DNA from: Paragonimus westermani
Lineage: Eukaryota; Platyhelminthes; Trematoda; Plagiorchiida; Troglotrematidae
Assembly: GCA_008508345.1 (NCBI GenBank)
Contig: QNGE01002371.1
Location: 49,247-113,246 of the forward strand
Direction: 5' to 3'
DNA length: 64,000 nucleotides
The notes beneath the pieces were generated by a model that had not been told where the DNA came from, searched no databases, and saw only the letters and a program-made list of their open reading frames with translations. Of this stretch, positions 46,983-57,484 are shown piece by piece. The position numbers and the translations under genes were made by a program. Positions within the stretch are counted from its first letter, which is position 1, and the number at the start of each line of letters is the position of its first letter.

Positions 46983-47912
46983 AGTCGCGATGGCACACAG
47001 TATACAGTGACGGCACGCGCGAGTGCAATTCCTACAAGTCCATGTGGTTACCATGTGTTCATATGCTGTCCGTATTCAAAAAGCAAATCTATCCATAAAG
47101 TACGTTGTTGTCAAATATGACCACATTTGCTTTAGGCCACTCCCCAATCCATCGACGATAGCCTGCTGAATACAGTTGACCCAAAAGCAGTTTGTTCCGC
47201 CGAAAGGTCACGGTCGCCGGCAGTGATGCATTTCAACTTGATTACAAAATGTTGTAGCACGGGTTAGCCAAGCTGTACGATGTATACCCCAGGACCAGAA
47301 GCCTCTTTCTCAAGGCTATCATAGCTTTCACGCATCAGTCCGTTGAAACAGATAAGGCGGCTTTACCACACACAAACTGCCCTCTTCTTCCGTCGTGGAA
47401 TGCAAAACAGCCAAGGTGGGAGAAGAATGTTCACATTGGGGTGCCCTGTGGATATTATGGTGACCCCGTTAATACGAACGGTTATCAGTGCGATAAGAAC
47501 CTGTAGCGGCCTGGCGATTTCATTGGCCTGCCTGCGGTATGGTGTGAAAAATAGTTCCAAAACTCATAGTTGCATATTGTACCTAGGCCATTAAGAAAGC
47601 TCGCATGATGCATGCTGTCCAATTGTTTGTCTACATGTCATGTGACCGTGGCGCGAACCCGAAGGACACACGTCACTTTCTTCCGGTTTACTCGCTGGTC
47701 GACGGCCGGTCTCTAGCCTCTCTAGCTAATTCACACGTCAGTGCCTTTTATAGCGTTGTCAGAGACTACCTGTATATTTCTTCGAATAAAGATCTGCTCT
47801 CCCTCCCCAACGGCCCTTTGCTTTTTGCGTCTGATAATTCCGTATCTGGGGAAAACGCGACTTAGCGCAACGAGTACCAACGACCAGTTGTTTTTCTATG
47901 TAGAGTGCATGA
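46983..47912. other. stretch without recognised genes
   Basis: Frames at 47343-47594 and 47605-47865 have no family motif. If the large palindrome is a pair of head-to-head elements, this would be the interior of the left one, but no minus-strand transposase was recognised. Confidence 0.3.
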
Positions 47913-47913
47913 A

Positions 47914-50715
47914 TAATGCTAACATATCGCACTGCCCCTTCTGCACAGGGCTGTTTCAACCCCGCTCTCCAGGTCAGTTATGATATCAATTTCTATGCCT
48001 GTTCACTTGCATCGACCTCAAACACAGTATCAACTCCGACTTTGAAATGCCAACAGAGACCTTGTGCAGCTCTATTAATCATTGGATATACCTCTGAATA
48101 TGAGTTTCGCGTTATTCCCCACGCAAACTGGTCCGAGTGAGTGTTGAGAAATGACTACGCAATAGTCCCTGGCAACCGTAGGTGAAATCCCACTTAACAT
48201 GTTAAATACAGTTTAACTGTATACCAGCATCCACAGCAAGAGGAGGACTCCTACTGAAGCCGAACCGAAAGCAAGCAGGCTTCCCGAATTCTGACGGAAC
48301 ATTCCAGATAACGATAACATGTACATATAATAAACGTATTCCGACATTTCAGTATCGTTTTCACGTCGTGACTGTAAGTTCGCGACATTGTTACCATAGG
48401 GTGCACGTAGTCTGACCGTCGAAATAGACGCCAGTGTGCCCAACCATAGGTCGTGACGTTGTGACTATAGGGCGCACGTGGGCTGACGGTCGAACGGGTC
48501 AACCCGAAGTACTTCATGAGGTACAATGCTTCACTTGTCGCTAAACCTCTGCTTTTCTTAAAAACACATGGAATTCCGTCACCTCGGCGATGATACTTCT
48601 GCAAAACTTGTCGATTTCTTTGTCAACTTAATGCCAAATCAGCTTACGCCCGATTACGGTGAGCGGTATATACCCTATGCAGATGACGCCGAATTTCGTT
48701 CGCATTATGTACATGAATCATCAGCTACGACCTCCTCTACTTACCCACAGCGCCTCCACATTTCAGTGGCTTACAGTTACACGCGGGGATGGTCATAAAC
48801 ACTCGAACTTCCCAACTGTCGCACCTATTCCGGGAAATGTTGAACGCAAAAGTTCAAGAAAAATGATCTACAGCTTACACTGTGTATTTTTATTAATCAT
48901 TCGTTTCTAATTCCTTCTAACTACCAGATCACAAAACTTCAACTATCTCGTGAACCTATTTTGCTATTACATTAACGTAAATCTTCGGCGTCCTTGATAG
49001 AAATCTTTCACGCATTAAAACAGCGATTTCAGCGATTTCAGCGATTGATACACGGGTTCGGGCAACGGCCCAAGGTCCCCGGATCCAGTCGGTTTTCCTT
49101 GCTCAGTGTCAGCGGGCTTCTGTCGATCTGAAAGGCGATCATTGAAAACAGGGTGTAGCACCGCACATGGAGATTACAGTGAATACCAAGAACAGAGGAA
49201 GATTATTCGCATAATGCAATTTTAGATAAATGAGAATCAAGCAAAGCTTTAAAACGATCCCTAGAAGCGCTACTGACGACCTCAGAATAGGCACATCTCA
49301 TACTTTTCTGAATATTTGGTCCACAATCACTTGCATGATATTCCGAACCCCCATATTAACGGTATACTAATGACAGCATTCACTTCCTGCGGACAAATTT
49401 CAGCGTGTCCTGTAACCGGTCCGTTTTGGTCGTGGGAGCGTTATGCGAACACTTGTAACTCTGCAGAAGAACGACTTCACGGGTGATTTGCTCATTTTAA
49501 GTGGGTGTAAACTGGAGGGCCAAAAAATATGCCTTTCTGTGCGTCACGAAGGCTGAAATTTACCCGCAGGGAGTGAATGCGGTCGTTAGTTTACCGCTAA
49601 TATGTGGGTTCAGAGTATCATGGGGGTGACTGTGGATGGCATATTCAGGAAAGTATGAAATATGCTTATTTTGCTGTGGGAATTTTTCTGTTCTAATGCG
49701 TAAACGATGTGTATCAAGGACGCCAAGGGTTTGTGCTAAATTAACAGCGAAATATATATTGACGAGATAGCTGAAGTTTTGCGATCTGGTAGATAGAGGG
49801 AATAAGGAACCAATGATCAATAAACATGCACCGTATGAGTTGTAGGCCATCTTTTCTTAAAACTTTCCATTCGATATTCCTTGAAACAGGTGCCGACAGT
49901 TGATAAGTTTGGGTCATTATGATCATCCCCACGTGCGATTGGAAACCACTGAAATTTGGAGGCGTCGTGGGTAAGTGAATAAGGCTGCAGCTGATTACTT
50001 CTAAACATAATGCAAGCGGAACCCGGCTTGATCTGCTTAGAATAGATATTGCTTACCGTAATCGGCGTAAGCTGCTTTGCCCTGAGGTAACCTAAAAATT
50101 ACGTAAATTTCTTCAGTTGCCTGACCACCAAGGAGATGGAATTTCACGTGTCTTCAGGAAAGCAAAGAAGTTGAACGAGAAGTGAGGAACTGTACCTCAT
50201 GAAGCCATTCGTAGTGAACCGCTCGACGGTCAGCCTACGTCACGTCCTATGGTTGGACACACTGACGTCTATGCTCGACGGTCAGCTTACGTGCGCCCTA
50301 TATCACAACGTCACGACCTATGGTTGGACACACTGACGTCTATGCTCGACGGTCAGACTACATGCACTCCACAGTCAAAACATCACGATACTGAAATATC
50401 AGAATAGTTTATTATATGTACATGTTATCATTATCGGGAATATTCCGTCAGAAATCAGAAAGCCTGTGTAGTCATTTGCGAACACTTTCACTTACACCCG
50501 CTTGCATGGGGGAACAACGCAAAATTTAACTTTAGAAGTATCATCGGTGAATAGCGGAGCTGCACACGGTCTCTGTTTGCATTTCAAAGTCGGAGTTGGT
50601 ACCGTGTTTGAGGTCGATGCAACTGAACAGGCATAGTAATTGCTATCATAACTGACCTGGAGAGCGCGGTTGAAACAGCCCTGTGCAGAAGGGGCAGTGC
50701 GATATGTCAGCATTA
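47914..50715. repeat. 2.8-kb imperfect palindrome (long inverted repeats)
   Basis: The left arm (about 47914-49403) and right arm (about 50715 down to 49553) match over their whole length. Outer ends share TAATGCT(A/G)ACATATCGCAC and the next 48 residues of an open frame (starting MLTYRTAPSAQGCFN) on opposite strands; middles share a TTATTGATCATT-like region and CTATCTCGT; inner ends share ACCCACATATTAGCGGTA-like sequence and GCGG(A/G)(C/T)AAATTTCAGC. The spacer is about 149 bp. The left arm has about 260 extra bases at 49023-49285. Divergence between arms is roughly 15-25 percent by eye. Confidence 0.88.
50205..50385. repeat. three-unit subrepeat in the right palindrome arm
   Basis: GCTCGACGGTCAG recurs at 50221, 50273 and 50344, each followed by a TACGTGC/CCTATGGTTGGACACACTGACGTC-type block. 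The left arm has two matching units (48412 and 48483). Unit lengths are 52 and 71 bp. Confidence 0.75.
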
Positions 50716-51119
50716 CGATAAATCGTAGTTTTGCAGATTAGAGACGTCAAGCCTCTTGGGTCATCTATTATCGCACCGATGGATATCAAATCGAGAAGGC
50801 AAACCTGGTGCACCCATACGACCTTCAGGTTGGTAAGCTGGATATTTGTCTCAGAAATAAACGTCTGGCTGAAGATGCTGACATCCATGTATGTGAGATG
50901 ATGAGTCATTTTAAGAGTGCTCGTGAAATGAGGATGTATGTGGACAGGAAGTGTGAGATTAGAATGCGTCGGTAAGGTTTATCTAATCAAAGCACGAGGC
51001 ACGGCGAATTAGATGATCGTAACGCAATTATTAAGTTGCGAAATTTATCGAAAGCGGAAGGGAGCTATAGGTTCCTACTGCGGGAGAACGTGTTAGTTTT
51101 GTCACGTTTTTAGCGAAAG

Positions 51120-51535
51120 ATGCATTTCAACTGTGTCCGAGGTATGGAGATGACATTCTAGGAGATGCCACTCATCAGTTGAATTATGGCTGCTTCATAC
51201 TATGGCATGCTACGTTGGTAGACGTAACTGGAGTGGAGGTTGAGTTTTTCTACTCTCTTATGTCAAACGAAACTACTCTCAGTTATAGGATAGTTTTGGA
51301 AAACCTGCTTAAAATGTAGCCTTGTTTGTCTGGTGTTCACATCCTCATTATTGATCGTTCAACAGCACAGATGAGGGCAATAGGTGAAGCCTCTCTACAC
51401 TGCGTCATCATATTCTGCCGATTCCATTTACTGCATGGTGTGTCACTGTGTTTCCGCAAGTTGGTAGGCCTAAGCCACTGTCAAGATAGTAGACGTAGCC
51501 CATGCAAATGGCACGTGGGAAGTGCGCTGTAACAA
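51120..51535 (+). pseudogene. MULE DDE catalytic core
   Basis: The first catalytic aspartate lies in DATHQLN (about 51160) and the second in IIDRSTAQMRAI (about 51350), with the family FCxFHLLxxV segment following. An in-frame TAG at 51317-51319 separates the two. The third acidic residue was not located with confidence. Confidence 0.8.
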
Positions 51536-51538
51536 AGG

Positions 51539-51937
51539 GTGCGTTTTCCACCTTGCCATTATAGGGGTAGCGAATGTGACAGCTGCTTCTTATCCCAATT
51601 GATGATTGGCTGCAGTCATATTGTTGCTGTGTTTCGTTTGACTGACAGACCGCTTACCATTTTGGTTGAGAGGGATCGGTGGTTGTTGCCAGCCCCTGAG
51701 GAAGCAGAAATCCCGGTTTCTCAGTTTGACGAGTCGGTTGTTTGTATGCCTGCACCTGTTTCCACTTCTTGCCTGGAGAAAATCAGAAACGCTGAGGATG
51801 TTTGCCAGGATATAGCCGTTACTTTAGGGTGTATGAGCGCAGTCAAATATCGCAGACATGTAGCAGTTTTGCGAGGAATGAATGAGTTACTGTCTAGCCA
51901 TCCTGACCTTTTATTTCACTGTAGGGAGGTTGTATAA
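51539..51937 (+). pseudogene. SWIM finger and C-terminal linker of the MULE protein
   Basis: The frame carries ECDSCFLSQLMIGCSHIVAV, a CxC...CxH-like SWIM finger in which the first cysteine pair is spaced CxxC, followed by LTDRPLTILVERDRWLLPA, the typical region after a ZSWIM3-type SWIM. About 90 residues of linker rich in acidic and hydrophobic residues follow to the stop at 51935. Confidence 0.75.
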
Positions 51938-52139
51938 ATAAGCGGCCGAACGTAGTTCGATAACTTACGGCCGGGAAAAACAGTGGAAAACATTAGTAAA
52001 TGATATGGGTGATTCTCTTTGGACCCCGAAGGGGTAAGTAGAAGATGAGTTTCATTGGTCGTTAAAAGCTTGGTAGTCAACTTCAATATCCCTACTTGCA
52101 GCATCTTCCCAACAACATGTCCAGTGGGGTGCTACGCAG

Positions 52140-52679
52140 ATGCCGTCCACAAGTAAGAGTGCACGTATGTCCGATGAGTTAAGCCAGATATCCGCAGCTT
52201 CAAAAGAACAACCGTTTGTCTCTAACACGCGCAGGAAGTCTAAACATGAACGTCGTGTGATTGAGCAGGATATGCCGGAGACTGACCTAACCGGGGATCA
52301 CATGGAGACAGTACATATTAAATGAGTTGCTAAGGGTACGCTGAAGCAGTTCAAATTGAAAGTTAGAGAAACTTTTGAAAAGCAGCGTAACTCAAAGCCC
52401 GTAGATTGTAACGTTTGTCAGATGTGCTTCCAAAAGGAGGACTCAGTGGACTTGGAGGAGGACACCGTGCACTGGGTACAGTGCGGTCAGAGTTCCGGTT
52501 GGTACCACCACCACCGAGCCAAATACAACGAGTCTCAACAATCGACACTTGTGTTGACCGCTGCAACATGGACCACGCAACGTGACCAGCCAACAGGATG
52601 GGAAAGAAACGGTGCTCTCAAGCGCTATGTGAAAGAACCCACGGCCTTATTCAAGGTCACCCATGACATGGTTTCATGA
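52140..52679 (+). pseudogene. C-terminal PHD-like zinc finger of the MULE protein
   Basis: A serine-rich linker with the basic cluster NTRRKSKHERR (52140-52322, ended by TGA) is followed in the next frame by CNVCQMCF and HWVQCGQSSGWYHHH, a WxQC..C..WYH pattern of PHD-like fingers. The second cysteine of the last pair is serine (GQSS). The TGA between and lost ligand agree with decay. Confidence 0.65.
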
Positions 52680-52789
52680 GCTGTGCTCATGCTTTCATTT
52701 TTCAGTGTTTAGTGTCGTTAGTTAAGTGAGGTTCACTGAGTCTTCATTCAGTGGTTCCTCTGTTGGTATACCAGACAGCTAGTAGTGTG

Positions 52790-52885
52790 CGTCTATATAT
52801 ATATATATCCACACTACATATGATCATGTCTTTATACGCACATACATGTGTATATATATGTACGTGTATGTTTACATATGTGTAT
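52790..52885. repeat. TA/ATGT microsatellite, left block
   Basis: TATATATATATATATCC followed by ACATATG and TGTATATATATGTACGTG words. It carries no gene; open frames here are by-products of the repeat. Confidence 0.9.
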
Positions 52886-53505
52886 ATGCCCTGGCCCTTT
52901 CTGCTACCTTGGCATGGTGGTCAGGCTGGCGTGCTGTTTAGATCCTGAGGGCTTTGCTGACTGTGACTCCGGTCCTTGCGAGTTCAACCTTGTCAGATTG
53001 GCCGAAGGGGTGCAGCCAGACAAAAAGCGGATGCGTGAGTGTTTGTGGACTTCTATCCATTCTTTTCTCCGGCTTTGTTGATGCATTGTATGATGAATGG
53101 TCTGCCTGGCTTTTCATAGTTGTGCGAGACATTTGCTTTTCATCCCTATCTTCTTTAGGTTGCACTAACCTGCAATCCTATACTGCAACGCTTCTTGTAT
53201 TACGCTTCGGAAATCTTTCTTCTTAGTTTAAATCTCGTCATTGTAGCCTCTCTGTTTAGTTTCCGAGAGATAAGAGTTTCCTTTCCTTATTAGCCAATCA
53301 AGCGGCTGACCAGCATTGGCCGGCTGGACACAAAGGCCCCACTAGCACACCTCCCGGTCTTATTCCTTCGGGGTTACACTGGACGTGTGGTGTGTTGGTG
53401 GAATTGCAATTGGTGCAGCGCAAGCCAGTTGCAGTGATGGATAATCGCAGGCGTCCTTTGGCTTCGGTCACTGTGACAGGCTAATCCGAATCGGATGACG
53501 CCAAC
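52886..53505. other. unique 620-bp block between two microsatellites
   Basis: GC-richer sequence (plus-strand frame includes CYLGMVVRLACCLDPEGFAD) with abrupt edges into TA-rich repeats on both sides. Shadow frames on both strands do not identify a family. It has the look of a dispersed repeat unit whose ends are microsatellite-prone. Confidence 0.5.
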
Positions 53506-54235
53506 CATGTGTATGTGCATATATATGTACATATACACATGTATGTGTACACAAATATATATAGGATTATGTGGTGTAGATTGATATATAGTACATATGT
53601 ATACTCACATATACACCCACATATTTAAGTACATGCATACACTAATCTATAACTCTATATGTGCATGTATGTGCATATATGTGTGGGCATATACACATAA
53701 ATGCGTACATACATTTATGTACATACATATGTACATACATATATGTATATATACATATAGTCGCGTACATATCTATGCACATATGTATACATTCACATAT
53801 TTACATATGTATGTGCATGTACATATGTATGATTATATTCATGTATAAAATATGTATATAAATAATACATATTTCTCAGTATATACTTATATGCACGAAT
53901 ATGCATATACGTATATATATACATCTTTATAAATATATTATAGGCATATAGGTCTATATATATACATATGTATATATCGCTCGACATATGACAATTTATA
54001 TACGTGTTCATATGCACACATGAAGGTATACATACGCATACACATGAACATATATATGTGCATATAAATATATATGATCGTATATATGTGTATATATATA
54101 TGTATGAATATTAATGTACATATACATCGTCATATACCAGTTTGTGTGCACATACATATAGATGTAAATACATATGTGTATAGCCTTATATACGTGCAAA
54201 TGAACGTATGTATACAACCATGTATTTATATGTAC
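53506..54235. repeat. long TA/CATATG-rich microsatellite
   Basis: About 730 bp built from ATATGTAC, ACATACAT and CATATATG words. Open frames full of Tyr, Ile, His and Met on both strands (for example 53597-53848, 53793-54017 and 54008-54217) are artefacts of the repeat. Confidence 0.95.
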
Positions 54236-54984
54236 TTTTCTGCACCCCGATTTCGGATAACCAGTTGCCCATTGGAAAAATTACGTTCCAAGGTGATTCA
54301 GTGTATTATTACACAACACCGGTTTGTTTTTTGTGAGAAAGAAAGAAAATACGCTCCCATATTTTTCTACACCAGTCCAGTATATTTGGCACATATTCGA
54401 CGTATTCCAATTTTCTCTGTCATAAAGTTTATTCAGGATGGGTGAACTGCAGTTGTTTTGCTAGAAAGCTTGATTTTAACATTTTGCTAGGTGTTGAGAC
54501 AACAGGGATTTGCGCCTAGAGGACCGTCCAACTTTTGGAACGACCCTTAACTCCAATCCCTATGAAAACTGTAGTGGACAAGTAAGTATGCGCTCGACAC
54601 TCGTCCGCTAACAGTGTAAAACACCTTTCCCGAAGAGCAGTCGAAACGCAGTCCCATCAGATATCGAACAAAAAGAACGAGTCAGGGTTTGGAAACAAAC
54701 CGTATAATCCCAGCAATGTTAGGAAATATGATAAGCATTCACTTCTACCCTGATCTGGGACCAACCACAGCAACCAAGCGAAAAAAGAAGAGAAGCGCGA
54801 AGTGAGCCACAGCCCACTCGGCGACACTGGAAAGCGTGCCCAGTCAGAAGTGCGTGGAAACATCCAGTGCGTTACACAACGCTCGAAAATGTTCAGGTTA
54901 AACGATATGGAATAATGGATAAATAGATGGGTCATTAGAAGGGGAACAATCATTCGCTGCGTGCAATTATTTGCACGGCTGAAC
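54236..54984. other. stretch without recognised genes
   Basis: The minus-strand frame at 54657-54986 (109 residues) has no family motif. It ends where the tandem duplication begins. Confidence 0.35.
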
Positions 54985-57211
54985 AAAGTGGCCCTGAGTT
55001 CATATCAGGCCTTCTATAGCAGGCGTACACAGAATCATGCGTACAGAACAGGCAAACAATAAGACATGGTTGCAGCCGGGATCCTTAGAGAAGCCACACG
55101 ATCGCTTGTCACTACAAGCCATAATTGCCAGAAGAATTGTAGTTCCTATCTACACAACTGACAAGCAGACCATTTCAACAACGAGCGTGACAAAAAGAAA
55201 GTTTGCGTGATGAAAGGCTAGAAAGCTGGCAATCCTCACATTTCTCTTATGTGATGGAAACTGAAGCTTTTAAATCGGGGGATGCATTGTATTTTTCCCA
55301 CTGTTTTCTCTCCAGAGGTATTTCACCTCTACACAATATGACCTTCCCACCTCTTTTTGCACGTTGATCAAGTTGAGTGAAAGTGATTTGGCCGTATTGA
55401 AAACTGCACACTGGTTCGTCCCATTCTCTACAATCACCCGAAGATCCCGCGCTGATCTTTCACCCCGCTTTTAGTTCCGTCGTAATACGAATATCGCCAA
55501 GGTAACAAACCTGCTTCACCAACTCAAAAGGGACTCAGCAGCTTCGACTTTTCCTGAAGAGTGTTCTTTCCGAATACTCATGAACACCTTCGTTGATCAA
55601 AAACCCTGAACTATAGAAACTTACCGTAAATCCGTAACTTGCCTGCAGCATCTGTCAATCGGTTGCTAGGCGGCAACCGGGCCAGGTACACCCACGTTTA
55701 CTCAGGCGGGACAACAACGCATTCCTGATCACTGAACGCTTATCGCGAAGAGTTAATGCATCTGTTCAATGCACTCCCAAAGTTAGCGGCTCGTTTATTT
55801 AGTATACTCTGTAGTAGGTAAAAATTCGCTATCTCCTGAAACAAAATCAGAAGCAGAACTAGTAGCAGGAAGTAATTTTCAGTCTTGCTGGATATCTATT
55901 CGCTATCTTATACACGAAATGCTCTGATCAATGAAAGAGTTGGAGCTGATATCGAGACCCACGTTTACTTATTGGTCTGCTCGGATGCGCCTGTAACCCT
56001 CCTGTTTTAACATATGGAGCTCTTATTCAAACTGTTTTACACCGATGCAAGTTACCAAACATTCGGTGCTACGCCAGCGCACCATTCGGATTATTCACCG
56101 TGCTGAAATGCCCGTTTGTTTGCGTTGTCCTCAGTGTTCGACCATAGCCTGCTGCAAATCACTGAGTGAATTTTTATCAACGCGTTTGCCCAATGCAGTA
56201 ACCACCTAGCAGTGGCTCTACAGACGTCCCTGAATCCTGAAATTCATGCTAAGTGAGAATCACCTTTCGGGTGTTTTGCAAGGGATAGCTTCGTCTGCGA
56301 GCATTACAGTGCGTACATTCGGGAAAAAACAGACCTGGACACCAGGAAGACGAGAAATCATAAGCAACTCTTGAAACAGTGTGTACTCATATTACCGGGC
56401 ATAACACTAAGGCGAGTGACAACGTACTGCTGCCCAATATGTGAGGCACAAGTCAGCCATGCAAATACGTATAGAGTCTCTTTTCTTATGTTTTCACATA
56501 ACTTGTGCGGGATTTCATGAAGTGAAAAGCTTTGCAGTCCCAGCGAAATCTGCTGTCATAACAGCTGGTGCCGAGTTGAACGCGAGGGTGTATGTGCTCT
56601 AGGCGCAGCCGATTAAAATTTCGTACATCCGGGCATTCCTTGAATAACTGGGGGACGCGGACAAGAATATCGGAATCAAAACCGACCGTGAGGGCAGTCC
56701 TCCCTGTGGACGATGGTGAAACCAAAGACGAAGGCGGTGTTGTAGTGAGTGAGAAGATAGAATAGGTCGCTGCGAAGGAGCCGCTGGTGGCTGCGTCTGA
56801 CGGCCCGATCGACTGCCAAGAGGCCAGGTGGCGGTTCAGGGTGGACCGACTTGAACAAGTTGCGCATCCAACCGTGTTTATTGGACAGGAGACTATCAGA
56901 ATTGAGTCAAGAATCACGACAGCACTTGTTAACACAACACTTTATTAAACTTCTTTCGATGGCGGTTCCAAGTCAATTCCCTATTGTTCTTAGCTCCAAG
57001 CGGATGACCTTGATGAGCTTGCAAATTTAACGCGGGAGTTGGGAGTTATGTCCATGGTCTCATTGATGCTAACAGCAGCGTGGACGTGGAAGTACTCGAG
57101 GCCGTTGATTAGTTGACGATGAAAATAGCTGCATTGAGAACGGTGAAACAGGAGGGTAATCGACTAAGTGTCTGTTCAATTTGTGGTGAAAATGGACATC
57201 GGTAAAAGGAA

Positions 57212-57484
57212 GTGAATAATCAAATACAGAAAATGTTGGATGAAAATATCAAAGTTGCTAACAGTCCGTGCAACTCGCCTCTTCTCCTGGTAGGGAAGTT
57301 CATTGGGAACACAGTTCTGCCATTACCGCCCGTTACAAATAACTGGCAACAGTCGAAGTTGTTCACGGTGCTGGCCTCACGTGCCGGGTACTGGCATGCA
57401 ACAACCAAACCCACGGATCGTAAGAAAGCGCAGGTCACGATAGGCGAAAATCAGTGCCAATTCAAGCGGACGCCGTTTGGATAA
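57212..57484 (+). pseudogene. gypsy reverse transcriptase, N-terminal part (copy A)
   Basis: The 90-residue frame begins MNNQIQKMLDENIKVANSPC, matching the gypsy RT entry block (INxxIxxMLxxGIIxxSxSPW), and ends QFKRTPFG, matching the FxFxRMPFG motif. The middle is shortened: the DYRxLN and catalytic FSxLDLxxGY motifs are missing or changed (RAGYWHA is what remains). A stop follows at 57482. Downstream, GDDNAIYSSTRVKYAAHL (about 57560) keeps the DD of the catalytic box. Confidence 0.8.

Larger units (their letters stand above)
50760..52680 (+). pseudogene. MULE transposase of ZSWIM3-like type, broken
   Basis: Plus-strand blocks in order: an N-terminal region (HPYDLQVGKLDIC, AREMRMYVDRKCEI, about 50810-50990), GSYRFLLREN (about 51070), the MULE DDE core (GDATHQLNYGCFILWHATLV, LMSNETTLSYRIVLENLL, then HILIIDRSTAQMRAIGEASL and FCRFHLLHGV, 51150-51440), a SWIM-type zinc finger (ECDSCFLSQLMIGCSHIVAV, about 51560-51620) and a C-terminal PHD-like finger (CNVCQMCF then HWVQCGQSSGWYH, about 52410-52510). 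MULE transposases move DNA elements; ZSWIM-type relatives are sometimes domesticated. A frameshift near 51110 and stops at 51317 and 51528 show this copy is inactive. The palindrome's right arm ends about 45 bp upstream. Confidence 0.82.

Noticed and set aside
53597..54217. Several open frames rich in Tyr, Ile, His and Met on both strands
   Set aside because: They are translations of the TA/CATATG microsatellite.
56486..56935. 149-residue minus-strand open frame (counterpart shortened in copy B)
   Set aside because: It is antisense to the gypsy element, is interrupted in copy B by small differences, and shows no known domain.
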